A stretch of 64,000 bases of DNA, from NCBI GenBank assembly GCA_018268915.1, contig JAFDVQ010000004.1, positions 62,001 to 126,000 on the forward strand. The letters run 5' to 3'. The translations under genes were made by a program, and so were the position numbers. The DNA is from Acidobacteriota bacterium (lineage in GTDB: Bacteria > Acidobacteriota > Terriglobia > Terriglobales > Acidobacteriaceae). Under the pieces are notes generated by a model, which worked only from the letters and a program-made list of their open reading frames with translations, was not told the origin of the DNA and ran no database searches. Shown here one piece after another: positions 9,324 to 17,825 of the stretch (the first letter of the stretch is position 1; every line of letters starts with the position of its first letter).

Positions 9324-11069
9324 TCAGCTTTCGAGTTTATACCGCGTCTCTGACAGGCGATAGAGCCGTCGCCAAACCAGGCGATTCATAGTAACCACCA
9401 TCAGGGCGACAAGAATTGTGGCTAGAAGAAGAATGGGGAAGTTTCCGTCAGCCGTAGCAGTGTCGATCTGCGCACCGAGGCCGATGGTCTGAAGAGTTCG
9501 GCTCTGAATGTTTGCATACTCTGCGAACACCGATGCGTTCCACGCGCCGCCGGAGGCAGTCACCATCCCTGTGATCAGGTACGGGAAAATGCCTGGCAGG
9601 ATCAGCGTCGTCCAACGCTGCCAGCTCGTGAATTTGTAGAGCGATGCAGCCTCTTTCAGGTCGGAAGGAATCGACATCGCGCCTGCGATCACGTTGAAGA
9701 GGATGTACCACTGCGTTCCCAGCAGCATCAGCGCGATCGATCCGATGCCGAGGCCGCCGCCTAACTTGAGCAGTCCGATCAGTAGAATGGGGAAGAATGC
9801 CGTCGCAGGAACCGATGCCAACACCTGAGCGACTGGTTGAACCACACGCGCCAGTTTCGGACTGAATCCAATTGCAACACCTACGGGAACGGTCCATAGG
9901 GCAGACAGAAGCAGCGCAGCGTTGACGCGAAGAAATGTCGCGGCAGCACCGGCAAGAAGCATGCGGAGCTCTCCCCAGCTCACGTGCCGCAGCATCAGTG
10001 CGCATTGCATTGCTCCCCACGTGATCACAACGCCGAAGCTGACACCCACAAACCAGTACACGACCGAGGGGCGACGTCGCTCTCCGTCGGTATCGATAGG
10101 GTGAACGATGCGAGTCTCCCGCGACCGGGCAAGTCGCCGATAGATGGGCTCTTCGATGCGTGTCCAGAGTCGCCCTGTAAGCGTGCCGACGAGCCTCGAT
10201 CTTTGCAGAAGAGCAAGAATCGGCGAAGAGATGTGGTCAGCCGCTTCTACCTGTTCGAACTTGAATTTTTCGCTCCACGCTATGAGCGGCCTCCAGATCA
10301 GCTGGTCCGTTGCGACAACAATCAGCACGATCGTCGCAATCCCGCTTAGAAGCGCGCGCACGTCGCCGTCGTAGGTAGCGTTCTGGATGTAACTGCCCAG
10401 TCCAGGTAGTTCGAAGTTTCTATTCTTGAGCTGGAACATCTCGCAAGCCATCAGTGCGAACCAGCCGTTGGCGACAGAGATGATCGAGTTCCACACCAGC
10501 CCGATCGTGGCGTATGGCATTTCGAGCTGCCAGAAGCGCTGCCAGCCGGAGTAGCGATAGATTCGCGATGCCTCCAGCATTTCTTTTGGGATAGCCTTCA
10601 TCGACGAATAGAAACTGAAGGCAAGATTCCAGACCTGCCCGGTAAAGATGAGCAGAATGACGCCTAGTTCGATTCCCAGTTGGCGGTGTGGGACCAATGC
10701 GATCATCGCCAGCAAGACGGGAGGGAGGAAGCTGAGCACGGGAATCGATTGCAGAATGTCCAGCACTGCAACCATCCATGCTTCGGCCCGCGTGTTTCTG
10801 GCAGCGATATATCCGTAGGCGATCGCGAATACAAGGCTCAAAATGAAGGCAATACCGATCCGCATCACGGAGTAGAAGGCATAGACAGGAAGAGAACGCG
10901 CATTTTCTGTGACGTGGGATACGGGAACGGCGGTGCCCATCCAATAGGCAGCGAGATGCACGATCGCCATGAACAGGGCGAGTGCACACAGGCCTACTCC
11001 CATATCGATGACAACCGGCCAGGTGCGAACCATGACCAGGGAACGTGACAGCGTGCGCTGGATGCTCAC
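9324..11069 (-). CDS. ABC transporter permease, two fused NitT/TauT-type permease domains
   Basis: A 581-aa membrane protein containing two binding-protein-dependent permease modules. The first has EAA-loop motifs around KAIPKEMLEASRIYRYSGWQRF, and the second around SIPSDLKEAASLYKFTSWQRW. Each module has about six helices, joined by a hydrophilic linker near residues 280-340. The EAA loop and Trp-containing motif resemble the nitrate/sulfonate/taurine importer family. Its start overlaps the ATPase gene stop by four bases (ATGA), so the two are translationally coupled. No periplasmic binding protein gene is adjacent, which is unusual for an importer. The substrate is unknown. An inner-membrane location is clear from the helices. 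Confidence 0.88.
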   Translation of the reverse strand: MSIQRTLSRSLVMVRTWPVVIDMGVGLCALALFMAIVHLAAYWMGTAVPVSHVTENARSLPVYAFYSVMRIGIAFILSLVFAIAYGYIAARNTRAEAWMVAVLDILQSIPVLSFLPPVLLAMIALVPHRQLGIELGVILLIFTGQVWNLAFSFYSSMKAIPKEMLEASRIYRYSGWQRFWQLEMPYATIGLVWNSIISVANGWFALMACEMFQLKNRNFELPGLGSYIQNATYDGDVRALLSGIATIVLIVVATDQLIWRPLIAWSEKFKFEQVEAADHISSPILALLQRSRLVGTLTGRLWTRIEEPIYRRLARSRETRIVHPIDTDGERRRPSVVYWFVGVSFGVVITWGAMQCALMLRHVSWGELRMLLAGAAATFLRVNAALLLSALWTVPVGVAIGFSPKLARVVQPVAQVLASVPATAFFPILLIGLLKLGGGLGIGSIALMLLGTQWYILFNVIAGAMSIPSDLKEAASLYKFTSWQRWTTLILPGIFPYLITGMVTASGGAWNASVFAEYANIQSRTLQTIGLGAQIDTATADGNFPILLLATILVALMVVTMNRLVWRRLYRLSETRYKLES

Positions 11070-12457
11070 TCGCTGCTCCCGGCAGACTCTTCTTGCAGGA
11101 CGTCAGGCAATACGAAACGCCGTCGTGATGCGTCGAAATCAAAAATCTCTCCGTAACGACCCCAGGTGACAGCAGTTTCAATCTGCCTCTGCGACTCATC
11201 GTCGCTGAACTGCTCGTCAAGCATGTCCAGGAAGAATTCTTCGGGCACAGTGTGATTGCTCTTCGCGTCGAGCGCACGGCGAATCTGCCGCAGCAGTAAC
11301 ACATTCTCGATCGCGGCATCCCGGAAGATTTCCTTCTGGCGGAGAATCTCAGAATTAGCGTACGTAGCGCCCAGTTCTGTAATGCTTGCATCGCCTTCCT
11401 CCACCTTGAGGAAGCCCAGAAGCTGGGCAGCATCTACGATTGGCAGCAGGTCGTCGATTTCGAAGGCGAGATCGTCGGCGAGGCGATAGATGTCGTCTCG
11501 ACCGTTTTTGTCGATCAACAACTCGAGCAGTCCAGCGATTCCGCCGGGTCGGGCGTGGGGCAACATCTGGTATTTCATCTGCCGCTGGTCGCGGACGCGC
11601 GGGCCGGTGGGCGCTTCGGCGGGAGCCACGTCCGGACGTGTCAGCACCTTGTAGATGAAGTCGACGAGTTGGGTGAAAGCCTCGGCTTTTCGATCGCGAG
11701 GCTGAGGAATCTGAACGCGAAAATCGGTTCGAATGTGCCCGGGATTGCGTCCCAGCACGATGATCCGGTCGGCGAGCAGCACGGCTTCTTCAATGTTGTG
11801 CGTCACGATGAAGACGCACCTGGTGGGCATCGTCTTCTTGGCCCAGAGTTCGAGCAGTTCGCTGCGGAGATTCTCGGCAGTCAGGACGTCGAGCGCGGAG
11901 AAGGGCTCGTCCATGAAGAGCACTTCTGGCTCGACCACCAGTGCTCGAGCAAAGCCCACGCGCTGCTTCATTCCGCCGGAGAGTTCCTTGGGATAGGCTG
12001 ACTCGAACCCGTCGAGACCGACTGTGTCGAGCATTCGCATGCTGCGCGCCCGGCGTTCTTCAGGATTCACTCCGCGAGCCTGCAGGGGGGCTTCCACGTT
12101 TTCCAGCACCGTGAGCCAGGGGAACAGCGCAAAACTCTGGAAGACGATTGAGACATTGATCTCCGCTTCGGAGATGGGCTTGCCGTGCCAGTAAACCTGT
12201 CCGGCCGATGGGCGCGAGAGGCCAGAAAGCATCCGCAGCATGGTTGATTTTCCCGATCCCGACGGCCCTAGAAGAGCGACAATCTCTCCCGGCACGATGC
12301 TCAGATCAGTCGCTGAGAAGACCTGTATGCGGTTCTGGCTGGGCTGGGCGTAGTACTTCTCGATCTTCTCGGCGCGGATGATTGCCTCGGTGGCGTTGCG
12401 GTCGACCGTCTGGGTGGCAGGGACTTGCGCAGCGTTTTGAATACCTGCTGAGTGCAT
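11066..12457 (-). CDS. ABC transporter ATP-binding protein with C-terminal AAA-associated domain
   Basis: A 463-aa protein. The ATPase domain (residues about 28-265) has Walker A GPSGSGKST at residues 64-72, a Q-loop VFQSFALFPW, the signature LSGGMKQRVGFARAL, Walker B VLFMDEP and the switch VTHNIEEA, all as in NitT/TauT-type importers. Residues about 310-450 form an extra domain rich in acidic residues. It starts at GGIAGLLELLIDKNGRDDIY and matches my recollection of the C-terminal AAA-associated domain of this subfamily. That domain may sense the transported substrate or gate the ATPase. It is the first gene of a two-gene operon with the fused permease. Its upstream region is a 438-base gap. 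Confidence 0.9.
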   Translation of the reverse strand: MHSAGIQNAAQVPATQTVDRNATEAIIRAEKIEKYYAQPSQNRIQVFSATDLSIVPGEIVALLGPSGSGKSTMLRMLSGLSRPSAGQVYWHGKPISEAEINVSIVFQSFALFPWLTVLENVEAPLQARGVNPEERRARSMRMLDTVGLDGFESAYPKELSGGMKQRVGFARALVVEPEVLFMDEPFSALDVLTAENLRSELLELWAKKTMPTRCVFIVTHNIEEAVLLADRIIVLGRNPGHIRTDFRVQIPQPRDRKAEAFTQLVDFIYKVLTRPDVAPAEAPTGPRVRDQRQMKYQMLPHARPGGIAGLLELLIDKNGRDDIYRLADDLAFEIDDLLPIVDAAQLLGFLKVEEGDASITELGATYANSEILRQKEIFRDAAIENVLLLRQIRRALDAKSNHTVPEEFFLDMLDEQFSDDESQRQIETAVTWGRYGEIFDFDASRRRFVLPDVLQEESAGSSE

Positions 12458-12895
12458 GCATGCCTCTCCGAAGGGGAGTCGAGAAGATCATTTGAAAGCT
12501 TATGAGGGACGCGTTGCGTTCGGATGAATCGGGGGAGATACCAGGAACGCCCGCAACCTCAGAGTACAGCAGTTCCGGATTCTGCGGACAGCCTGGGACC
12601 GGAGATCTGGAGGACCAAAACAAATTCCGGAGTGGGCGGCATCTTTCCGAAGGTGTTTATGCGTCCAACTTTGATTGAAACGCAATTAGGCGAAGTGCCT
12701 TTTTATGCGTATGGGAGTTGCCGAAGGCTGGCAGGGTCGGCCCCGTGGGGGCGGAAGTTTGCCCAGCCCCAAGATGTTATCCTTTAGAAGTATCTTCCCG
12801 GCCTGATCGTACCGCTTGCGGTGCCATTCGGCTTCGCTTCGCGGCGCGTTCGAATGAAAGGCTTTGCGCCATCCCTGCTCGGCGTTCAGGAGTGT
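12458..12895. other. Intergenic gap without a convincing gene
   Basis: This 438-base stretch separates the leftward ABC operon from the rightward receiver gene, so it should hold two divergent promoters. A plus-strand frame at 12524-12787 (87 codons) has no ribosome site or recognisable motif and was not called. A GGCCCCGTGGGGGC palindrome-like tract sits near 12740. No RNA gene or riboswitch was recognised. Confidence 0.5.
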
Positions 12896-13267
12896 ATGCC
12901 CGATAATCACGTTAAGCCCAAAGTTCTTGTTGTAGACGACGAACGAGTCATTGCAGATACGCTGTCGATGATTCTGAACCAAAGCGGTTTTCAGGCCACG
13001 GCAGTGTACTCTGGCGAAGCTGCGCTCGAGACAGCCTCGACATACCAGCCTGACATGCTTATCGCCGACGTCATCATGGCCGACTTGAACGGCATTGACG
13101 CGGCAATCCAGATTCGCGCGCTGCTGCCAAAGATCAAAATTCTTCTTTTCTCTGGACAGGCTGCCACAGCCGACCTGCTGGAAAAGGCGCGCGCCCAGGG
13201 TTACGAGTTCGAAATTCTTGCCAAGCCTGTCCATCCGCAGGATCTGCTGGCCAAGCTCCGCGGATAA
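12896..13267 (+). CDS. Single-domain response regulator (receiver only)
   Basis: A 123-aa protein consisting of one receiver domain. It has the acidic pair DDE at residues 14-16, phospho-acceptor Asp58 in LIADVIMADLNG, the conserved Ser in LLFSGQ and the Lys in ILAKPVHP. There is no DNA-binding or enzymatic output domain. It must therefore act by protein contact or as a phosphate relay. The ATG at 12896 follows an AGGAG element. An upstream in-frame ATG at 12821 would add 25 residues that do not belong to the fold. No histidine kinase lies next to it. The following genes are on the other strand. Confidence 0.88.
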   Translation: MPDNHVKPKVLVVDDERVIADTLSMILNQSGFQATAVYSGEAALETASTYQPDMLIADVIMADLNGIDAAIQIRALLPKIKILLFSGQAATADLLEKARAQGYEFEILAKPVHPQDLLAKLRG

Positions 13268-13302
13268 GCTACTCACCAACACTTGAAGTCTTACTTCATG
13301 AG

Positions 13303-13905
13303 TTAAAGTTTTACTTCATGGCGCCCCTCCAGGGCGTGCGCCATGGTGACCTCGTCGGCATATTCAATATCGCTGCCTGCCGGAACTCCCGTAGCAATGC
13401 GTGTGACGCGAATGCTGAACGTTCGGAGTGCTCCGGCGAGCCAGGTGGCTGTAGCCTCGCCCTCCAAGGTCGGGCTCGTCGCCAGAATCACCTCGTCCAC
13501 TTCGCCGCGTTCAACCCGCTGAATCAGGGTTCGAGTGCGCAACTGATCGGGCCCAACACCGTGGAGCGGTGAGAGGGTTCCGTGCAGAACGTGATAGACA
13601 CCGGAGTACCGGCTGCGTTCCACAGCGTCGATGTTCGTGGGCTCCTCCACCACACAGACCAGCCGCTGGTTGCGCGAGGGGCTGCTGCAGTACAGGCAGG
13701 GATCGACGTCGGTGATGTTGTTGCAGATTGAGCAGAGTCGAAGGCTTGCTTTCAGTCCGCGAACCCCCTCAGCGAGCGCAGAAGCATCATCGTCACTCGA
13801 TCGCAGTATGTGGAAGGCAAAGCGCTGGGCAGTCTTGGTTCCCACCCCGGGAAGCTTCTTCAATTCATCGATGAGCCGGGCCATTGGCTCGGCATAACGT
13901 GCCAC
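13303..13905 (-). CDS. recR: Recombination mediator protein RecR
   Basis: A 200-aa protein. A helix-hairpin-helix motif sits around KKLPGVGTKTAQRFA (residues 16-30), followed by a four-cysteine zinc finger (C58, C61, C70, C73) and a Toprim domain with VCVVEEPTNIDAVE and the C-terminal GVPAGSDIEYAD motif. RecR works with RecO and RecF to load RecA on gapped DNA. A GTG start at 13905 was chosen because an AGGAGG site lies seven bases upstream and the resulting length is the family norm. It ends the dnaX-ybaB-MBL-recR run, the classic recR-ybaB-dnaX neighbourhood with an MBL-fold gene inserted. Confidence 0.95.
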   Translation of the reverse strand: MARYAEPMARLIDELKKLPGVGTKTAQRFAFHILRSSDDDASALAEGVRGLKASLRLCSICNNITDVDPCLYCSSPSRNQRLVCVVEEPTNIDAVERSRYSGVYHVLHGTLSPLHGVGPDQLRTRTLIQRVERGEVDEVILATSPTLEGEATATWLAGALRTFSIRVTRIATGVPAGSDIEYADEVTMAHALEGRHEVKL

Positions 13906-13916
13906 AGCGCATCCTC

Positions 13917-14873
13917 CTAAATCGTTCGGTAGACGATCCCTATAAACATATCGGGAGAGCCGCTCTTTGCCCACGCAGAATCCAGATCTGCGGTAGGCTT
14001 CTTCGCAATCACTTCCTGCTCGCTTGCTCCGGATTTCTTGAGCGCTGCAATCTTGTCGTGAACGGTCGAGAGCATGTCGATGTAGGCTTTCAGATCGGCC
14101 TTGTCCCCCAACGGACCGTGTCCGGGAATAATTTTGGTCTTGTCCCCAGCCAAAGCGAGCGATTTTTGGGCCGCACTGATGGTTCCGCCAATCGACCCGC
14201 CGGAGCCCTCGTCAATGAAGGGGTAGGACTTGTTGAAGAAGATATCGCCCAGGTGAAGTACGTCAGCATTCTGGAAGTGGATGTAGATGTCCGTATCCGT
14301 ATGTGCGGGGTCGTAATGGACAAGCTCGACAGTATCCCCGTTGTGATCATGCTTCATCGAGTCCGGGAATGTGGTGGAGGGAATTGCTCCTGCCGGGTAC
14401 GCGGGGATAGCCATATGGAAGAGCTTCATCTCCGCCGGCTCGGACATTCGCATCTTCGTTTTGTCATGCGCGATAACCTTGTAGCCTGCAGCGTGCATGC
14501 CTTCGTTGCCGTCAACGTGGTCGATATGCCAGTGCGTGTTGATGAGTGCATGCGGCGCGTCGCTGCTTACGGCAGCAATTGCTTCCTTGATGTGCGGAAC
14601 AGCCGTGGCGAAACTCGAGTCGATGAGAATGATTCCGTCTTTGCCAGTCTGCACGGCCATGTTGCCTCCGGCGCCTTGAAGCAGCCAGATATTGGCGTGG
14701 AGTTTGGTGGATTTGACAGGGGTTGACGTTCCGGCAGCGCGCATCTGCCCTGCGCGATCAGTTGGCGCCGCTGCTTGAGCTGCCTGCGAAAGGCCCCAGC
14801 GCTCCGCAAGGGCAGCTGCGCCTGCGGTCGCTCCCAAATGAAGGAAGCTCCTGCGATTCAGCCCAGCAGTCAT
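13917..14873 (-). CDS. Tat-exported MBL-fold metallo-hydrolase
   Basis: A 318-aa metallo-beta-lactamase-fold protein. The N-terminus has a twin-arginine type signal (NRRSFLHLGA) followed by an Ala-rich stretch, suggesting export after folding. The metal-binding motif H-x-H-x-D-H is at residues 114-119 (HWHIDH). Further metal ligands are in HYDPAHTDTD and IIPGHGPLG. Substrate is unknown; the family includes thioesterases, lactonases and lactamases. The ATG at 14873 has a GAGGAGG site. It lies between ybaB and recR on the same strand, eleven bases before the recR start, so it probably shares their transcript. Confidence 0.88.
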   Translation of the reverse strand: MTAGLNRRSFLHLGATAGAAALAERWGLSQAAQAAAPTDRAGQMRAAGTSTPVKSTKLHANIWLLQGAGGNMAVQTGKDGIILIDSSFATAVPHIKEAIAAVSSDAPHALINTHWHIDHVDGNEGMHAAGYKVIAHDKTKMRMSEPAEMKLFHMAIPAYPAGAIPSTTFPDSMKHDHNGDTVELVHYDPAHTDTDIYIHFQNADVLHLGDIFFNKSYPFIDEGSGGSIGGTISAAQKSLALAGDKTKIIPGHGPLGDKADLKAYIDMLSTVHDKIAALKKSGASEQEVIAKKPTADLDSAWAKSGSPDMFIGIVYRTI

Positions 14874-14931
14874 CGTGACCTCCTCAAGTGCACAACAACA
14901 CACTGCAACTTCAGAATGTGATTGTAAGGGG

Positions 14932-15264
14932 TTAGCCCAGCCCGGGGATATTCAGGTTCAGACCGCCAAGGGCTCCCTTAAGATTCGCCTGGATTGCCTC
15001 ATCTGCTTTATGCCCGGCGTCGTTTACCGCTCCGACGATGAGGGTCTCGAGCATTTCAACGTCCGGGTTGGCCCCGGTGAGGCTTGCAACGGCTGAGGGG
15101 TCGATCTTGATCCTGATCAATTCTTTTTTGCCGTTCATGGTGGCGGTGACCGCGCCTGCACCGCTGGTTCCTTCCACCACGGTCTGGCTCAACTTGCGCT
15201 GCATTTCCTCCTGCATGGTGTTCGCCTGCTGGAGCATCTCCGCCATTTTGAGGGGATTGAACAT
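14932..15264 (-). CDS. ybaB: YbaB/EbfC family nucleoid-associated protein
   Basis: A 110-aa DNA-binding protein with the family's helical N-terminus (MLQQANTMQEEMQRKLSQ), a central beta part containing VTATMNGKKELIRIKIDP and a Gly/Leu-rich C-terminus. YbaB proteins form tweezer-like dimers that bind and organise DNA. The start at 15264 was preferred over one 21 bases upstream because an AGGAGG site lies seven bases before it. It follows dnaX on the same strand, the conserved dnaX-ybaB-recR order. Confidence 0.94.
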   Translation of the reverse strand: MFNPLKMAEMLQQANTMQEEMQRKLSQTVVEGTSGAGAVTATMNGKKELIRIKIDPSAVASLTGANPDVEMLETLIVGAVNDAGHKADEAIQANLKGALGGLNLNIPGLG

Positions 15265-15292
15265 CCCGGCCCTCCTGTACGACATCCTGCAT

Positions 15293-17254
15293 TCACTTGG
15301 TGCGGAGATCCACTACGCTGCGAACCTCGGCGTTGAAGATTTCCTTGGCCCGCTGCACCATGGGGTGTTCGAGTGCAGCCTGCTGGATGCTTCCCGCTGC
15401 GGGAGCCGCAACAGGGGTCGTTGCAGCCACACCTTCACCAGGAATAACCATGAACCTGGCAGGGCCGCCGAGCCGCTGCATCTCTTGTTTGACGATTTTC
15501 TCGGCAGCATTATTTACAGTCAGTGCCAACATTTTTTTTCCGATGCCGGGAACCTCAATACGAAGGCTCGTTGCTTCCAGTGTGAAGCGCGCTGTCGAGA
15601 TTAACTGAGATGCCGATGCGTGTCCTTGCTGGGCGAGAGCAGCAACGATGGCCTGCTTGGCCGCTTCTGAGTCAAGCGGTCCAGCCGGATTAGCTGCTGC
15701 AGGGGTCGGCGGCTCGGGAATAGGCGCCAGTTCTGGAATCTGGGCGGGAGGGCTTACGAGCACAGGCTCCAGTTTGATTTCCGGCTTCTGCGGAACGCTC
15801 GGGAAGGGAATCACCTCGGCTGCAGGCTCAGCCGGGGCGGCTTGCGGCGCGAGTGCAGTTGACCCGCTCACCGCATGGCTTTCACCCACCGGTGTTGACT
15901 GCATCAGGGGTCCGGAGCCGAAGGGAGAGCGGGGCGGCGGTGGGGCACTCGTTGAGACGGCCGAAGACGAGCGCGGACCCGGTGCCGTGCCCCGTGGCGG
16001 GGCAGATGGAGTTCTGGGTACTACGGGGGCCGCTGAACCGCTGCTCCTTACAGGCGCGCCGCTCGCAACGCCGCTGAGCAACTCTTCGAGGGGCAGAAGC
16101 CTCTGCGCGTGGACCAGCTTCATCAGGCCAAGTTCGAGATGGAAGCGCTGTTCCTGCCTGTAGTTGAGATCGTCGAAAGTTCTCAGCATGACCTGCAGGC
16201 TGCGCGTGATCTCCTCTTCGCTGAAGAGCATCGCAGTTCGTGCCGCGCGTGCCCGTTCGTCGCCTGAGATCTGGAGCAATTCAGTCTGCTCGCCACCGAG
16301 TTTTGCCATGAGCGTGTTTCGCAGATACCGAACGATCTGCCGCGCCAGAGACTGAGGGCTGTGACCGGCACTGAGCAACTCATTGAGCTGGCCCATTACG
16401 GATGCGCTCTCCCCCGCCGCAACAGATTCAAGCAGATGCTCAAAGACGGTGTTGGGAACCGAGCCCATCAGATCGCGGATTTGCTGGGCTTCAAGAACTG
16501 GATGATTGTTCGCGTCGCATGGAGCAGAGGCAATTGCCTGGTCCATGATGCTCAGGGCGTCGCGCATCGAACCGTCGCCGGCTTCGGCCAGCATCGCCAG
16601 GGCCGCATCTTCGGCTACGACATTCTCCTGCGTCGCAATCAACTTCAACTGTCCGAGAATGTCCTCGAACTTCACAGCATGAAAGCTGAAGTGCTGGCAC
16701 CGCGAACGAATGGTCTGCGGAATATTTTCAGGCTCCGTCGTAGCCATCATGAAGATAGTCCACTCGGGCGGCTCTTCCAGGGTCTTCAGGATCGCGTTGA
16801 ATGCGGCGTCCGTAATCTGGTGCGCCTCATCGAGGAGAAAGATCTTGTACTTGTCACGCGCGGGTTGAACCGAAGCCTGTGTTCGGATCGAACGCACATC
16901 GTCGATTCCACGATTGGAGGCAGCGTCGATCTCGATGAAGTCGAAGGAGTGCGTTGCCAGTTCGCCTGATTCAGCGTTGCCGCCCGACGAGATTTCGCGG
17001 CAGGAGACGCACTTGAGGCAGGGCTCATGCGTTGGGCGATCCGGGCTGCCGACCTCGGTACGGCAGTTCAGCGCCATTGCAAGAATGCGTGCGATGGTGG
17101 TCTTGCCGATTCCACGGTGGCCGGAAAAGATGTACCCGTGCGCAATCCGGTTCTGGGTCAGGGCGTTCAGGAGGGTGCGAGTGACGTGATCCTGGCCGGC
17201 GACGTCGGCAAACCGTTGCGGACGATACTTGCGAGCCAGAACCTGATAACCCAT
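15293..17254 (-). CDS. dnaX: DNA polymerase III subunit gamma/tau
   Basis: A 653-aa clamp-loader ATPase. Walker A is GHRGIGKTT at residues 45-53. The zinc module cysteines are C64, C79, C82 and C85. Walker B and sensor motifs follow (LLDEAHQITDAAFNAILKTLEEPP, in parts), and the SRC motif is at SRCQHFSF. A long Pro/Ser/Ala-rich linker occupies about residues 390-530 before a C-terminal domain. The ATG at 17254 (MGYQVLARKYRPQ) is the family start; a TTG 18 bases upstream is less likely. An A8 tract in the coding strand at codons near 572 (15532-15539) could allow slippage and a shorter product. It is the first gene of the dnaX-ybaB-MBL-recR cluster. Confidence 0.96.
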   Translation of the reverse strand: MGYQVLARKYRPQRFADVAGQDHVTRTLLNALTQNRIAHGYIFSGHRGIGKTTIARILAMALNCRTEVGSPDRPTHEPCLKCVSCREISSGGNAESGELATHSFDFIEIDAASNRGIDDVRSIRTQASVQPARDKYKIFLLDEAHQITDAAFNAILKTLEEPPEWTIFMMATTEPENIPQTIRSRCQHFSFHAVKFEDILGQLKLIATQENVVAEDAALAMLAEAGDGSMRDALSIMDQAIASAPCDANNHPVLEAQQIRDLMGSVPNTVFEHLLESVAAGESASVMGQLNELLSAGHSPQSLARQIVRYLRNTLMAKLGGEQTELLQISGDERARAARTAMLFSEEEITRSLQVMLRTFDDLNYRQEQRFHLELGLMKLVHAQRLLPLEELLSGVASGAPVRSSGSAAPVVPRTPSAPPRGTAPGPRSSSAVSTSAPPPPRSPFGSGPLMQSTPVGESHAVSGSTALAPQAAPAEPAAEVIPFPSVPQKPEIKLEPVLVSPPAQIPELAPIPEPPTPAAANPAGPLDSEAAKQAIVAALAQQGHASASQLISTARFTLEATSLRIEVPGIGKKMLALTVNNAAEKIVKQEMQRLGGPARFMVIPGEGVAATTPVAAPAAGSIQQAALEHPMVQRAKEIFNAEVRSVVDLRTK

Positions 17255-17370
17255 GCGATCAACGACTCCCAACCACCTGTGATTTCGCTTAGAGCGCTAG
17301 GTTGGATTGTATCGTTTTGGAGGTGGTCTGGGAGAGCGTGGAAAACCGCGCCGTCGCCCCTGCGTATGGA

Positions 17371-17763
17371 TCAGCTCGCATCGAGGTTGAAGCTGATGTC
17401 GTTGAGCCAATCGGCGATCAGATCCTCGTCGCCGGGATCGAAGACGTATGCATCGTTGAGGAGAAGCACAGTCGCCCAGTAGACCAGGTCGCGTTCAGAG
17501 ATCAACTCGAAGCGCTTGCGTTCCAGTGCGTTGGAAATGTGCTCTCGAGTGATAACGATCCCGGGCTCGGGGATAGGGAAACGGTTGTTGGCCGATCGCC
17601 GTTGCGTCGAGCCGGAGGAGCCTTGGCGGGTCTCTTCAAAGTCGATGTCGAAGGCACCTTTGAGGGACCGCAGCATCTCATCGAGGCCGACTTCGAACAG
17701 GGCGTACCGCCGAAGCACTTCCATCTGCTGATTCGATAGCGGCCTTTGATCGGGCTCCGTCAT
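17371..17763 (-). CDS. Uncharacterised small acidic protein
   Basis: A 130-aa protein of unknown family. It has no signal peptide or membrane helix. The N-terminal half has a helical stretch (MEVLRRYALFEVGLDEMLRS) and the middle is Ser/Arg/Gln-rich. The second half is mixed and ends in an acidic segment, DPGDEDLIADWLNDISF. The ATG at 17763 has a GAGG element nearby. It lies between dnaX and the SET-domain gene on the same strand with normal spacing. The frame is open and the codon use resembles the neighbours, so a real gene is likely. Confidence 0.6.
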   Translation of the reverse strand: MTEPDQRPLSNQQMEVLRRYALFEVGLDEMLRSLKGAFDIDFEETRQGSSGSTQRRSANNRFPIPEPGIVITREHISNALERKRFELISERDLVYWATVLLLNDAYVFDPGDEDLIADWLNDISFNLDAS

Positions 17764-17825
17764 TGCCTCATGCTAGCGCGTAGCCCCGGCCCCGTGGGGC
17801 AAAGAGGTCCGGCATCAGGAAATGC

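Noticed and set aside
12738..12752. GGCCCCGTGGGG motif, also seen near 17786-17798.
   Set aside because: Two short GC-rich palindrome-like copies are likely by chance in this GC-rich DNA; not enough to call a repeat family.
12524..12787. An 87-codon plus-strand frame in the 438-base gap before the receiver gene.
   Set aside because: No ribosome site, no recognisable motif, and composition unlike the neighbours.
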